A DNA stretch of 64,000 nucleotides from CBINFS01 sp966250015 (GCA_966250015.1 CBINFS010000005.1:1-64000); one strand, 5' to 3'; numbered from the stretch's first letter, positions 49,812-60,730 are shown. The notes: generated by a model not told the origin, from the sequence alone. Program-made: numbers and translations.

Positions 49812-52310
49812 CTATTGATTGAATCCCTGGCCCAGCGAGAACTGGAAGTACCACCGCTTCGATCCATCGTGCTTACTTCTCAGGCTTTCGAGGGGTACGA
49901 ACTCGTCGAAGTTATACCCGTACGTAAGCTCCAACATACCAACGATCGGGAGGAAAAGGCGCATGCCGACACCGGCCGAGCGGTACAGCTGGGAAGGATT
50001 GTAGGTACTGAAGCTGTTCCACGTATTCGCTGCATCCATAAACAGGTACGGCGCCGCCTGTAGCTGAGGTGTCTGAACCGCCAGCCAGCGCAGCTCAGAC
50101 GTATACTTGTTCAAAATGGTGCCACCAAGTACGTCACCTGCAAAACGTGGGCCGATCGCACTTCTCGGATAGCCACGCATGTAGATGATGTCGGTGCCGA
50201 AGTTGTAGACACCTTGCGTCTCAAAGGGTGAGCCACCCACGTCGAAACGCTCGAATCTGACTTCCTCCCCCGTCAATGATCCAATGAATCCAAAATCCGT
50301 GCCCACTCCGAGCGTCAGCTTTGGAGCGAGCGGCACGTTCCAATCCGTCTTGAACCGCCACTTGTGGTACTGGATGAAGTCAGCTATCGGAGGAGCGATT
50401 TGCAATGACAGCATGACCTCGGACCCACTCATCGGGAAGAGCGGATTATCCAGGGAGCTTCGGATGATGCTCTGCTGGAACGTTATTTCCTGGCTCACAC
50501 CTTCCGGAAGCGAGCTGAACATCCGGTTGTTGCCGTAATACTGATACCCGATACCCGTAGACATGTTGAACCGGTCGTCCGGCCACTTTAACCGACGATC
50601 CAAGAAGAAACGGGCGGAAGTGGTATAGAAGCTGCGATCGTCCAGTTCATCCTGATTGTCGTAGTAATAGTAGTAGTACGGGAGGCGGCTGTACCGGGAA
50701 TGCGACAAAGAGAACCCAATCGGTGTGGGCCGTCCCCGGAACCAGGGTTCGGTAAAGGAAAGCGAATAGTTCTGGTAGTACCGGCCGTTGGTCTGGATGC
50801 CTACCGAAAGTTTCTGGCCGTCGCCTGACGGGAGTGGTCTCCAGGCGCTGCCGTCGAACAGATTCTGCACGGAGAAATTGTTGAACCCGAAACGAAGCAT
50901 CAGCACGAGCCCAAACTGCCCCCAGGTCCCCGAAAGCTCGAGCTGGTCGCTGCCGACTTCCTCGAGCTTGTAGGTGAGGTCAACAGTCTTGGCTTCTTCA
51001 TTGATGTTCGTTTCGATACCCGTAGCGAGTTGCTCCGCATTGAAATAGCTGAGCTGCTGAAGCCTGCGAATCGACTCCTGAATTGCCTCACGGCTGAAAC
51101 GCTGGCCTGGAATCGTGTACAACTCACGGCGGATGACGTGTTCTTTCGTCTTCCGGTTACCGGCGATGTTGATCGTTCCGAATTCGTAAACGTCCCCTTC
51201 GTAAACGTCGAAGTGGATGTCCAGCGAGTCCCCTTCCACTACGCGAATAGTCGGAGTGGCATTAAACCGCATGTAGCCCTGGTTCGTGTACAGGCTCATC
51301 ACGTCCGAGCTGTTGCGGTTGGCGTAGAGGTTTTCCTGTAACCGCTTTGCGTTGTAGACGTCTCCTTTCTCGAAACCGAGCGCTTGCGTCAAAGTCTCGT
51401 CACTGTAGACCGTATTGCCTTCCCACTCGATGTTGCGGATTTTGAACTGCGGACCTTCGTGTACCCTGAAGGTCACCACCACCTCACCCGCTTCTCTGTC
51501 GAGATAGACCGAATCGGACACGATGCGGGCGTCGTAGTAGCCCTTCTCGTTGTAATATGCGAGTACCCGTTCCAGGTCCTCTTCAAATTTCTCCTCGTTA
51601 TAGGTGTCCTTCGACCAGAAACGCCACCACCGATTTACCTTCGTCTCCTTTAACCGCTTCCGGATCTTTCGATCAGATATAGCCTGGTTGCCTTCGACGA
51701 TGACTTCTCCCACTTCAACCTTAGGCCCGCGATCGACCTTGAAGGTCAGGACGACCGTATTATTCGCGGGGTTGACCGTGCTATCTACCTCGACTTCGGC
51801 CATCAAGTGGCCTTTCTCAGCAAAAAACCCTTTAATCGCAAGCTTAGCCCTTTCGATGTCGGCTTCCTGTACACGCCCACCGGTGAGCAGCGGTACTATT
51901 TTTCTGAGATCGTCTCGCTGGCTCTTCTTTATGCCTTCGAACTGATAATCTGCCAAACGAGGCTCTTCCTTGACCCGGATCAAGAGATAGACGCCGTTTC
52001 CAACCGTTCGTTCGACCTCGATTTTGACGTCGGAGAACATGTTCAGGCGGTAGATCGTCCGGATGGCGTCAGCGAAAGCTGGATCGCCAGGTATCGTAAC
52101 CGATTGCCCTACCTGCAACTGGCTTTGCTGACGAACGAACGCGGCGATCTCCTCACTGCCAGCGCCCTCGACGCTGAGCCCAAGGATCTCGAACTGCTCG
52201 GGCTCACTTGCGTAAGGGCTCATTTCCGATGGAGTTAGAGGTGTCTGTGCCGCTACCGACGATACGAACAAAAAGCCAAGAAAGACTAATAAGGACGATC
52301 TGAAAGCCAT
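49812..52310 (-). CDS. bamA: Outer membrane protein assembly factor BamA
   Basis: BamA inserts beta-barrel proteins into the outer membrane. Start M29 of the open frame (52310) gives a clean signal peptide (SSLLVFLGFLFVSSVAAQ) and an 832-aa protein. Five POTRA repeats occupy about residues 30-430 (for example GLSVEGAGSEEIAAFV, YQFEGIKKSQRDDL, VIVEGNQAISDRKIRKRL, IEWEGNTVYSDETL and INIAGNRKTKEHVI). The 16-strand barrel follows and ends in an aromatic residue pattern (WYFQFSLGQGFNQ). The six-residue VRGYP-type motif appears as MRGYPRS. The neighbours uppS, rseP and ompH are the usual Bacteroidota set. Confidence 0.95.
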   Translation of the reverse strand: MAFRSSLLVFLGFLFVSSVAAQTPLTPSEMSPYASEPEQFEILGLSVEGAGSEEIAAFVRQQSQLQVGQSVTIPGDPAFADAIRTIYRLNMFSDVKIEVERTVGNGVYLLIRVKEEPRLADYQFEGIKKSQRDDLRKIVPLLTGGRVQEADIERAKLAIKGFFAEKGHLMAEVEVDSTVNPANNTVVLTFKVDRGPKVEVGEVIVEGNQAISDRKIRKRLKETKVNRWWRFWSKDTYNEEKFEEDLERVLAYYNEKGYYDARIVSDSVYLDREAGEVVVTFRVHEGPQFKIRNIEWEGNTVYSDETLTQALGFEKGDVYNAKRLQENLYANRNSSDVMSLYTNQGYMRFNATPTIRVVEGDSLDIHFDVYEGDVYEFGTINIAGNRKTKEHVIRRELYTIPGQRFSREAIQESIRRLQQLSYFNAEQLATGIETNINEEAKTVDLTYKLEEVGSDQLELSGTWGQFGLVLMLRFGFNNFSVQNLFDGSAWRPLPSGDGQKLSVGIQTNGRYYQNYSLSFTEPWFRGRPTPIGFSLSHSRYSRLPYYYYYYDNQDELDDRSFYTTSARFFLDRRLKWPDDRFNMSTGIGYQYYGNNRMFSSLPEGVSQEITFQQSIIRSSLDNPLFPMSGSEVMLSLQIAPPIADFIQYHKWRFKTDWNVPLAPKLTLGVGTDFGFIGSLTGEEVRFERFDVGGSPFETQGVYNFGTDIIYMRGYPRSAIGPRFAGDVLGGTILNKYTSELRWLAVQTPQLQAAPYLFMDAANTWNSFSTYNPSQLYRSAGVGMRLFLPIVGMLELTYGYNFDEFVPLESLRSKHDGSKRWYFQFSLGQGFNQ

Positions 52311-52468
52311 CTTCAGGCTGTTATTTTGTCTGGAACTTATGCGCAAGGAATCCGCGTCCGAGATAACGGTACGAGAGGGTAATGGTTTCGCCAATTTGGT
52401 GCAAAACGGTTTCCTTTGATGAACGTAAGGGTACCGATATTTATTGCCCTGATCCGTTTTCGATCTCC

Positions 52469-53263
<795 letters not shown>

Positions 53264-53339
53264 GAGTGTTCAGCTCAGAAATGGCCGGCCGTTGGTCCCC
53301 TGAATAATGCAAAATGCCCGATTCGACACCATCCCGTCG

Positions 53340-54842
53340 TCAGAACCGAAGGATGTCATTGAAGATCAGGAACGTCATGAATACGAGCAGGAGTATCATA
53401 CCGACCTGCTGCATGGCCATACGTACCCGAAGGGACGGTTCCTTCCTGGTGATTCCTTCGTAAATCAGGAACATCAGGTGCCCGCCGTCGAGCGCCGGAA
53501 TGGGGAGTATGTTCATGATGGCGAGGGTGATCGAGAGCAACGCCACGATCCGCCAGAATACGACCGCACCCGCCTCGGCAGCCTCCTTCGTCACCTTCGC
53601 GATCATGATCGGCCCGCCCACATTTTCACGGAGGTTTTCCCTTCCGGTAAAAATGCGCTTCAGACTGGTAACGATCGCCTTCGTATTGACCCAGGTAACC
53701 GAGATCCCGGAAAGGATGGCCTCAGTAAACGTGTAGGTCCGGTGTTCCATCCCAAACTCCCGGAGCAGCATGGGATCGTTTGGCAGTGGCCCGGAAATTC
53801 CAAGGTAATACCGGTCGTCATCCGGTCCCTTCTGCGGGACGACCTCGGCTTCAAACACAACATGATCACCCCGCTTGCCAATCACCCGCGGACCCTGTCC
53901 GTCCCCCATGCTCGAAGCTGATTCGTCGTCAAGCGAATCCGGATGAGTGGTTGGCGTCGCTACAATCGCCTCACTGAATGCAGGATCACGTTCGACGAGT
54001 GAATCCGGACGCTCCCACCGGATGAGGATCGGGCGTCCCTCACTCTCTTGCACGCGTATCGTCATCTCGTTCCAGAATCGAACGGGATGTCCGCCGATGC
54101 TAACGATACGGTCACCCGGCGCCAATCCTGCCTGGGCAGCCCCCGAGCCTTCCAGCACACCGCCCACGAGGCTTGGCCGCGCCGACATCCCCAGCCCATT
54201 TGGGTTGCGGTTGAGCTGCGTCATGATGTCGGGGGGACCTTCAAACGTGAGCGTGTCCGAACCACGCAGGACCGTGATCGTCATCGGGTCCGCCAGCAAG
54301 CCCTCCACTGCATCCAGGTCGCCGTATTCCTTGAGCTCCTTCCCACTCACAGCCAGGACGCGGTCTCCGGTACGCAAGCCCATCCGGAAGGCGATCGAGT
54401 TCTCCTCGACGTAAACCCCGGTAATGTTCTTCGCCGGGATGTAGTCCTCCCCATAGACCAGCTTGATGCCGGAAAAAATGACGACGGCGAGGATCATGTT
54501 GAAGATCACCCCGGCCGTAATCACGATCATCCGTTGCCAGACCGGCTTCGACCGAAACTCCCAGGGCTTGGGCTCGGACGCGATGAAGTCGGTGTCCATG
54601 CTTTCGTCCACCATCCCGGCAATCTTGACGTAGCCACCGAGCGGCGTTGCTCCAATCACGTATTCCGTTTCTCCGATACGTTTCCCTACGATCTTCGGAG
54701 GGAAACCGATCGAAAACCGATCCACCCGCATTTTGAAGAGCTTGGCGAACAAAAAATGCCCGAGTTCATGGACGAACACCAGGATCATGATCGCCAGTAT
54801 GACCCAGAATATGTAGGAGGCAATCTCGAGGATGAATTCCAT
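53340..54842 (-). CDS. rseP: RIP metalloprotease RseP
   Basis: A site-2-type intramembrane zinc protease, 500 aa. The active site HELGH is at 25-29 in the first helix, and the second metal motif is NILPIPALDGG near the C-terminus. Two PDZ domains lie between (about 105-190 and 200-340), including GDRVLAVSGKEL and GDRIVSIGGHPV. It cuts anti-sigma factors and leftover signal peptides in the family, which links it to envelope stress. The second PDZ has a long insertion rich in Asp/Ser (about 285-330). Between dxr (61 bp upstream) and uppS. Confidence 0.93.
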   Translation of the reverse strand: MEFILEIASYIFWVILAIMILVFVHELGHFLFAKLFKMRVDRFSIGFPPKIVGKRIGETEYVIGATPLGGYVKIAGMVDESMDTDFIASEPKPWEFRSKPVWQRMIVITAGVIFNMILAVVIFSGIKLVYGEDYIPAKNITGVYVEENSIAFRMGLRTGDRVLAVSGKELKEYGDLDAVEGLLADPMTITVLRGSDTLTFEGPPDIMTQLNRNPNGLGMSARPSLVGGVLEGSGAAQAGLAPGDRIVSIGGHPVRFWNEMTIRVQESEGRPILIRWERPDSLVERDPAFSEAIVATPTTHPDSLDDESASSMGDGQGPRVIGKRGDHVVFEAEVVPQKGPDDDRYYLGISGPLPNDPMLLREFGMEHRTYTFTEAILSGISVTWVNTKAIVTSLKRIFTGRENLRENVGGPIMIAKVTKEAAEAGAVVFWRIVALLSITLAIMNILPIPALDGGHLMFLIYEGITRKEPSLRVRMAMQQVGMILLLVFMTFLIFNDILRF

Positions 54843-54903
54843 GCTGATCTGTCGTGCGCGTGTTACGGCGCTGGAGTCGATTACAAAAGAAAGTAGTGGC
54901 GCT

Positions 54904-56076
54904 TCAATTGATGGCCGTATGCAGGAGTTCCTTTACCATCCTTCTGGCAGCCCGGTCGGACTCTGTAAGGGCTTCAAGGGTTATCTGGTGTGATATCGGG
55001 ATCCGCTCCAGCGCCGCTTCGATCAACGACGGGATGTCGACGAAACGAATCTGCTCTTTCAAGAACAGGGCTACGGCCTCTTCATTTGCCGCATTCAAGA
55101 TGGCGGGCGCTGTTCCACCGGCAGCCAGCGCATCGTAAGCAAGCCGGAGGCACGGGAATTTCTCCATGTCCGGCTGTTCGAAATCCAGACATCGCAAATT
55201 GGCCCAATCAATACGCTGGTAATCATTCGACCAGCGTTCCGGATAGCTGAGCGCATGTTGAATGGGCAGCTTCATGTCCGGCACCCCGAGCTGCGCCTTC
55301 GTCGACCCATCGCAAAAAGTCACCATCGAATGGATGATCGACTGCGGATGGATCAGCACCTGGATGCGTTCAGGCTCGATACCGAAGAGCCAATACGCTT
55401 CGATAATCTCCAGCCCCTTATTCATCATGGACGCCGAATCGACGGTGATCTTCTCGCCCATCGACCAGTTCGGGTGGCACAGGGCTTCTTCGCGCGTGAT
55501 GTCGGCAAATGTCTCGACTGGGCGGGTGCGAAACGGACCGCCTGATGCGGTGAGGATGAGCGTTTCAACCGATTTGGCCGACTCGCCCATCAGGCATTGA
55601 AAAATTGCAGAGTGCTCACTGTCGACCGGGATCACCTCTGCTCCACGGACGGCAGCCCGTGCCATCACGAGCTCACCTCCCACCACCAGCGTCTCTTTGT
55701 TCGCGAGTGCAACCTTTTTCCCTTCACTCACCGCTGCATAGGCCGACTCGAGCCCAACGAAGCCGACCAACGCCGTCAAAACGGTATCAACTGATGGTAA
55801 CGTAGCCGCTTCAACGAGCCCCTCGGCTCCAACCAGTATGCGTATTCCCGTTCCCGCCAACAGCTCCTCCAGGCGATTCCGGCCTGAATCATCGCCAATC
55901 ACGACACATTCGGGCTGAAACTCGAGTGCCTGCTTCGCCAGAAGTTCGAAATTTGAACCGGCAGAGAGAGCCTTTACCTGTAGCCGATCCCTAAACATTC
56001 GAACGACTTCGAGGGACTGGGTACCTATCGAACCGGTCGAACCCAGTATACTGATTCCTCGACGCAAACCGTTCAT
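54904..56076 (-). CDS. dxr: 1-deoxy-D-xylulose 5-phosphate reductoisomerase
   Basis: Second enzyme of the MEP isoprenoid pathway, making MEP from DXP with NADPH and a divalent metal. About 390 aa. The NADPH motif is ISILGSTGSIGTQSLEVV, the substrate/metal segment is EVIPVDSEHSAIFQCL, and LTASGGPFRTR, MGEKITVDSASMMNKGLEIIEA and GVPDMKLPIQHALSYPER are all clear. I choose the ATG at 56076; an ATG ten codons upstream (56106) is possible. It heads the dxr-rseP-uppS-bamA-ompH-ompH run, joining isoprenoid supply, undecaprenyl synthesis and outer membrane assembly. Confidence 0.94.
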   Translation of the reverse strand: MNGLRRGISILGSTGSIGTQSLEVVRMFRDRLQVKALSAGSNFELLAKQALEFQPECVVIGDDSGRNRLEELLAGTGIRILVGAEGLVEAATLPSVDTVLTALVGFVGLESAYAAVSEGKKVALANKETLVVGGELVMARAAVRGAEVIPVDSEHSAIFQCLMGESAKSVETLILTASGGPFRTRPVETFADITREEALCHPNWSMGEKITVDSASMMNKGLEIIEAYWLFGIEPERIQVLIHPQSIIHSMVTFCDGSTKAQLGVPDMKLPIQHALSYPERWSNDYQRIDWANLRCLDFEQPDMEKFPCLRLAYDALAAGGTAPAILNAANEEAVALFLKEQIRFVDIPSLIEAALERIPISHQITLEALTESDRAARRMVKELLHTAIN

Positions 56077-56224
56077 ATATAAAGGTGAATCCCCTGTTGC
56101 TTGCATGTAATCTGACTAATTCTCGACTCCTTATCCAGGCTTGAATCGGAAGACGGACTCACCCGTCCGTTACATACGATGAAAGTCTGATTTTGCTTCC
56201 CTCCCAGTATATCGGGCAGGAAAC

Positions 56225-56252
56225 TTACATCCGACCTTAGCAATATTAAAAT
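56225..56252 (+). promoter_or_regulatory. Possible promoter of the TPR gene
   Basis: TTACAT (56225-56230), a 16-bp spacer and TAAAAT (56247-56252) lie about 50 bp before the start of the TPR gene. The region is also divergent to dxr. The match is fair rather than strong. Confidence 0.3.
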
Positions 56253-56301
56253 AGATTTCCTGCGGGGTGGTATGTAGTGTCTTAAAGTCTGCCGGATTCG
56301 A

Positions 56302-58182
56302 ATGAGAAAACTCGCCATATCAAAAGCTGCTATTCCTCTCTCGATAGTTGCGGTTCTGCTTATTCTTCCGGTATGCTCTTCGCGGGCTCAGGCAGTCGAC
56401 AGCACCCTGGCACGTCGTTTTCAGCTCGCAGACAACTACTTCAGGGCGGGTCAGTTCGAACGTGCGATCAATCTCCTCGAGGATCTTTACGATGCAAGCC
56501 CGAACACGTACGTCTTTTTCGACCGGCTGAAGGAAGCGTATGAAGGGGTCAAACGGTACGACGATGCAATCCGCCTGGTCGACGATAAACTGGAACAGGT
56601 ACCGAACAATCCACTCTTTTTAACCGAAAAGGCAAGGTTACTCTACCTGAAGGGAGACGAGGCTCAGGCCTTTGCTATATGGGATGAAGCGATCGAGCTG
56701 GCGCCGGATAACCGCAACACCTATCGTGCCGTCTATCAGACCCTTTTCAACGTGCGATTGCTGGATCGGGCAATTGAAGTATTGGAAAGGGGGACGCGGG
56801 AGCTCGGTCCGAATGCCCGCTTCGAGTCGGACCTGGCCTATCTGTACAATTTGACGGGCAGGCACGAAGAAGCCATGCAGGCTTACCTGGACCTGCTGAT
56901 ACAGAATCCACGCCAGGTCAACTACGTCCGGGGCCGTCTGGGGCGGTTCATCGAACAGGAGGAAGCCCTCCAGGCTGCGCTTACGGTCACCGAGCGCGTA
57001 GTACGCAAGGAGCCTCTCAACCGGGCGATCCGGGAGATTCTGGCCTGGCTCTACATGGAAGCCGGCGACTATCAACGAGCGCTCGACACAAATCGCGCCA
57101 TCGACCGCCTGGAGAAGGAAAACGGCCGCGTCCTGTACACCTTCGCCGCTGCTGCCGCTGACGCCAGCGCCTTCGAAATTGCGCTGGAAGCGTACAATGA
57201 CATATTGAAACTATACCCGGACTCCCCCATCGCAGCCGAAGCCATGCTTGGTGTGGGAATCATGCACGAAGAATGGGCCCAAAAAATTGGTGAGCGGCCG
57301 CGCGACGAGCAAAGTCAGGGATCCACGGCGACGCACTACGAGCAGGCCATCGCGACGTACAGGGCGTTCATCGAAAAATACCCCGGCAGCCCGTACTATC
57401 CGGAAGTCCTGCGCCGAATCGGCAACCTTCAACGTGACGTCTTCTTCGAGCTTGGCGAGGCGGAAAAGACTCTGCAGCAGGTGGTCACGCAGTATGCGAG
57501 CAGCCGGCAGACCTCGGACGAGGCAGAGTTCGACCTCGGCCGGATCGCACTTTTGAGAAACAACCTCGACGAGGCGCGCCTGATCTTTTCAAGGCTGGCC
57601 GATCGCCTACGAACCGGTGAGCTTGCCGAAAGGGCTCGCTTCGAGCTTGCACTGATCCATTTTTACCAGGGAGAGTTCGATGCCGCCCGCACGCTCGCCG
57701 GGGTACTCGACCAGAACACTTCGACCGACGTCGCCAACGACGCCATCGAGCTGAAGATACTCCTGTTCGAAAACAGAGGGCCCGATTCGCTCGACACCCC
57801 TCTGCGCCAGTTTGCCCGGTCGCACCTGCTCGAACGGCAACGAAAGTATAAAGAAGCGAAAGAAATCCTCGACCATCTGCTCGCGCAATACACCGGCCAT
57901 GCGCTAGCCGATGACGTTCGATATCTCCGTGCCGACATTCTGAGAAAAATCGGCCGGCCATCGGATGCTTACCAGGCATTCGCCGAGATTCCACTGATGC
58001 ACCCGGAGAGCTTTCTCGCCGATAAAAGCCTCTTTATGATGGGGCAGGTCCTCGAATACGATCTGGACGAGAAGGACAAGGCCATCGAGGCTTACGCCCG
58101 ACTTCTGGCCGAGTATCCGGGATCGCTTCTGGCTCCGGAAGCCCGGGCGCGTATCAGAAGCCTCCGCGGAGACGGCGTATAG
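56302..58182 (+). CDS. Secreted tetratricopeptide-repeat protein
   Basis: A 626-aa periplasmic or surface protein. A signal peptide (hydrophobic core AIPLSIVAVLLILPV, cleavage near SRAQ) is followed by tandem TPR helix pairs through almost the whole length, e.g. LADNYFRAGQFERAINLLEDLYDA, LARLLYL-type and EEAMQAYLDLLIQNP units. The C-terminal region has Sel1/YbgF-like repeats with YPGSPYYPEVLRRIG and YPGSLLAPEARARI. Such proteins scaffold periplasmic complexes. No catalytic motif is seen. It stands divergent from dxr, 60 bp before the next secreted protein gene. Confidence 0.82.
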   Translation: MRKLAISKAAIPLSIVAVLLILPVCSSRAQAVDSTLARRFQLADNYFRAGQFERAINLLEDLYDASPNTYVFFDRLKEAYEGVKRYDDAIRLVDDKLEQVPNNPLFLTEKARLLYLKGDEAQAFAIWDEAIELAPDNRNTYRAVYQTLFNVRLLDRAIEVLERGTRELGPNARFESDLAYLYNLTGRHEEAMQAYLDLLIQNPRQVNYVRGRLGRFIEQEEALQAALTVTERVVRKEPLNRAIREILAWLYMEAGDYQRALDTNRAIDRLEKENGRVLYTFAAAAADASAFEIALEAYNDILKLYPDSPIAAEAMLGVGIMHEEWAQKIGERPRDEQSQGSTATHYEQAIATYRAFIEKYPGSPYYPEVLRRIGNLQRDVFFELGEAEKTLQQVVTQYASSRQTSDEAEFDLGRIALLRNNLDEARLIFSRLADRLRTGELAERARFELALIHFYQGEFDAARTLAGVLDQNTSTDVANDAIELKILLFENRGPDSLDTPLRQFARSHLLERQRKYKEAKEILDHLLAQYTGHALADDVRYLRADILRKIGRPSDAYQAFAEIPLMHPESFLADKSLFMMGQVLEYDLDEKDKAIEAYARLLAEYPGSLLAPEARARIRSLRGDGV

Positions 58183-58242
58183 ACCCGATCGTTATCCTTT
58201 TTCGAATAAACCTCCCTCTCAGGAGTTTCGAGAGCACTAGCT

Positions 58243-59508
58243 ATGTATCGCCGCTTGTTGTTCTTATTGTTTGCCGTTATCCTCTTTAGCGCCGACGTGT
58301 CGGCGCAAGACATCCTCATCCCGATGGATGAACGGCAAACCGACCACCTGAAAGCGTACGGCGTAGCGTACTGGGTCCTCGAGCAGGACGTGACGGTCGA
58401 CTGGCTGTTGAACTACAGAGGGGGGTCCTTCCTTACGCAGTCGTTCCCCGAGCTGGAACAGGAGCTACGCATCCGTGGCGTCCAGTTTGAATCCCTTTCC
58501 GGCGCCGAAACAGCGCGGCTCGTGGCTGAAGTGGAAGCAGAAGGCACGAATACGGCGGTCGTCCGGCTCGAAAAAGCTCCTCGGATCGCCGTGTATGCGC
58601 CGGATCAGACCCTTCCCTGGGACGATGCGGTGCTACTCGCCCTTACCTACGCCGAAGTGCCGTACGACCAGATTTATGACGAAGAGGTCCTTTCCGGGAA
58701 GTTGCAGGACTACGATTGGGTTCACCTCCATCACGAGGATTTTACGGGGCAGTACGGCAAGTTTCTGCAATACCGGGCTATGCCCTGGTACATCGAACAG
58801 CAGCGCGACGCCGAAGAGACGGCAAGGCGCCACGGTTTTCGAAAGGTAAGCGAGCTGAAGAGAGCGGTGGCGCAGACGTTGCGCGATTACGTTGAAAGAG
58901 GCGGCTTCCTTTTCGCGATGTGCTCAGGAACGGATACGTTCGACATCGCCCTCGCAGCGCACCAAACGGACATCGTTCCGGCAGAATACGATGGAGACCC
59001 GGTGGACCCGGACGCCATGCAGCGGCTCGATTATGGTAACACCGTCATATTCGAAAACTTCACGCCCAGCTTTAATCCGTCCGAATACGAGCATTCCGAC
59101 ATCGATGCCGGCGCTCCTCCCCCTCAGCTACGCAATCCGGCACTCGACTATTTTACGCTCTTCGAGTTCAGCGCGAAGTGGGACCCCGTTCCGACCATGC
59201 TGACGCAGAATCACGTGTCGACAATTAAAGGATTTGTTGGACAAACGTCCAACTTCCGGAAAGAGCTCATCAAAGCCAGCGCCGTGATTCTGGCTGAGGC
59301 GCCCGGCCGCGACGAGGTCCGGTACGTCCATACGAACGTAGGACAGGGTACCGTTACCTTCTACGGGGGGCACGATCCGGAAGATTACCAGCACTTCGTG
59401 GGGGATCCCCCGACCGATTTGAGCCTCCACAAAAACTCACCCGGCTACAGGCTCATACTCAACAACGTCCTCTTCCCTGCCGCCAAAAAGAAACCTCAGA
59501 AGACGTGA
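58243..59508 (+). CDS. Secreted protein with class I amidotransferase-like fold
   Basis: A 421-aa exported protein (signal peptide with FLLFAVILFSADVSAQ) often annotated in Bacteroidota as asparagine synthetase B, almost certainly wrongly. The middle region (about 105-250) resembles the glutamine-amidotransferase/ThuA flavodoxin-like fold: IAVYAPDQTLPWDDAVLLALTYA, then a strand ending AMCSGTD with C227 in the nucleophile-elbow position. A second Rossmann-like part (about 320-400) ends in VRYVHTNVGQGTVTFYGGHDPE. Substrate and role are unknown, and the export signal argues for a cell-surface or periplasmic job. It follows the TPR gene by 60 bp. Confidence 0.7.
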   Translation: MYRRLLFLLFAVILFSADVSAQDILIPMDERQTDHLKAYGVAYWVLEQDVTVDWLLNYRGGSFLTQSFPELEQELRIRGVQFESLSGAETARLVAEVEAEGTNTAVVRLEKAPRIAVYAPDQTLPWDDAVLLALTYAEVPYDQIYDEEVLSGKLQDYDWVHLHHEDFTGQYGKFLQYRAMPWYIEQQRDAEETARRHGFRKVSELKRAVAQTLRDYVERGGFLFAMCSGTDTFDIALAAHQTDIVPAEYDGDPVDPDAMQRLDYGNTVIFENFTPSFNPSEYEHSDIDAGAPPPQLRNPALDYFTLFEFSAKWDPVPTMLTQNHVSTIKGFVGQTSNFRKELIKASAVILAEAPGRDEVRYVHTNVGQGTVTFYGGHDPEDYQHFVGDPPTDLSLHKNSPGYRLILNNVLFPAAKKKPQKT

Positions 59509-59594
59509 AATACTTGGTGTGGCACGTGAGTTGTCTGATCAGGGTTGTTAATTTGGCTCACTGATCTCGTCACCCACACCAGTCTCCACAGACC

Positions 59595-60119
59595 ATGTCC
59601 GAGAAAACCGTCCGACAATCGCGTTGCACGATGACGGAGCTCGTATTGCCGAACGATACGAACGGCCTGGGAAATTTGATGGGCGGCCGGCTGTTGTACT
59701 GGATGGACGTTTGCGCCGCCATCTCTGCACAACGCCACACGAACCGGGTCTGCGTTACGGCCGCGGTCGACTCGGTCGAGTTCACGTCCGCCATCCACCA
59801 GGGTGAAGTGGTCGTCCTCGAAAGCCAGGTGAACCGGACGTTTCGGACTTCCATGGAAGTGGAACTGAACGTCTGGGCCGAGAATCCCAGGATGCAGACG
59901 CGTAGAAAATGTAACCGGGCGTTTTATACGTTCGTCATGGTTGACGAGGAAGGCCGCCCGACGCCTGCCCCACCCATTATCCCGGAAACCGAAGAGGAGA
60001 AAGAGAACTATAACCACGCCGCTTTACGGCGTGAAATGCGTCTGATCCTCGCGGGCCGAATGAAACCTCACGACGCCCGGTTTCTCAACGATGAATTCGT
60101 TGAAAAACTGCGAGAGTGA
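59595..60119 (+). CDS. Acyl-CoA thioesterase (hotdog fold)
   Basis: A 174-aa hotdog-fold thioesterase of the YciA/BFIT acyl-CoA hydrolase type. Characteristic segments are the N-terminal TELVLPNDTNGLGNLMGGRLLYWMD, which includes the catalytic Asp, and AVDSVEFTSAIHQGEVVVLES. A hydrophobic C-terminal half follows. The enzyme would hydrolyse acyl-CoAs in the cytoplasm. Gene alone; the outer-membrane-like gene follows about 80 bp later. Confidence 0.88.
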   Translation: MSEKTVRQSRCTMTELVLPNDTNGLGNLMGGRLLYWMDVCAAISAQRHTNRVCVTAAVDSVEFTSAIHQGEVVVLESQVNRTFRTSMEVELNVWAENPRMQTRRKCNRAFYTFVMVDEEGRPTPAPPIIPETEEEKENYNHAALRREMRLILAGRMKPHDARFLNDEFVEKLRE

Positions 60120-60203
60120 TCCTCTGCGTTGACGAAATCCCTTGCAGTCGATAGACCTGTAGATGCCTCACAAACCCTCACCAACGACAAACAGACATTG
60201 ACC

Positions 60204-60662
60204 ATGATAAAACGTCCGTTGCGTTACGTACCGATTGTTCTATTTTTTTCGATAATCCTCAGCACCGATGCCCTTGCACAGGTTCAAGGACATAGTATCG
60301 GCCTGGGCGGCCAGGTCGGAGATCCCAGTGGTATCACACTCAAAGTTTACCAGAATCGTGGATTTGCCTACGACTTCCTCGCAGCATGGGACTGGGACGA
60401 CTACTTCCTGTTCAACGTGCATGGTCTGTTCGAACGTCCACTCCAGAATACCCCGATGAATTACTATCTCGGGCCTGGCGCTTTTGTCATCATTAAGGAA
60501 AGGCGTGACGACGACATTTTGCTGGGTATCAGCGGCAATTTCGGCATCAACTTCTTCATCGAACGGTTCGAGGTCTTTCTTCAGATCACGCCTCGGCTCA
60601 GTGTGGTGCCGGATACGGATGGTGACGTCGGCGGCGGCGTCGGCCTACGCTATTATTTCTGA
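60204..60662 (+). CDS. Small outer-membrane beta-barrel-like protein
   Basis: About 152 aa with a signal peptide (VPIVLFFSIILSTDALAQ). The mature part alternates short aromatic strands typical of an 8-strand barrel (SIGLGGQVGDPSGITLKVY, YDFLAAWDWDDYFLFNVHG, NYYLGPGAFVIIKE, ILLGISGNFGINFFI) and ends in VGLRYYF, with a C-terminal Phe as in many outer-membrane proteins. I start at the ATG at 60204; the frame opens earlier (60129) but lacks a signal-like start there. Function unknown. Confidence 0.7.
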   Translation: MIKRPLRYVPIVLFFSIILSTDALAQVQGHSIGLGGQVGDPSGITLKVYQNRGFAYDFLAAWDWDDYFLFNVHGLFERPLQNTPMNYYLGPGAFVIIKERRDDDILLGISGNFGINFFIERFEVFLQITPRLSVVPDTDGDVGGGVGLRYYF

Positions 60663-60730
60663 TGCACTTGACGTTCACAACGTTTATCTTGTGTCTGGTC
60701 AGGCCCAACACTGAAATGCAGTAAACACCG

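Noticed and set aside
54048..54896. Plus-strand 282-aa open frame antisense to rseP
   Set aside because: Opposite a confirmed intramembrane protease gene and without any protein-like pattern.
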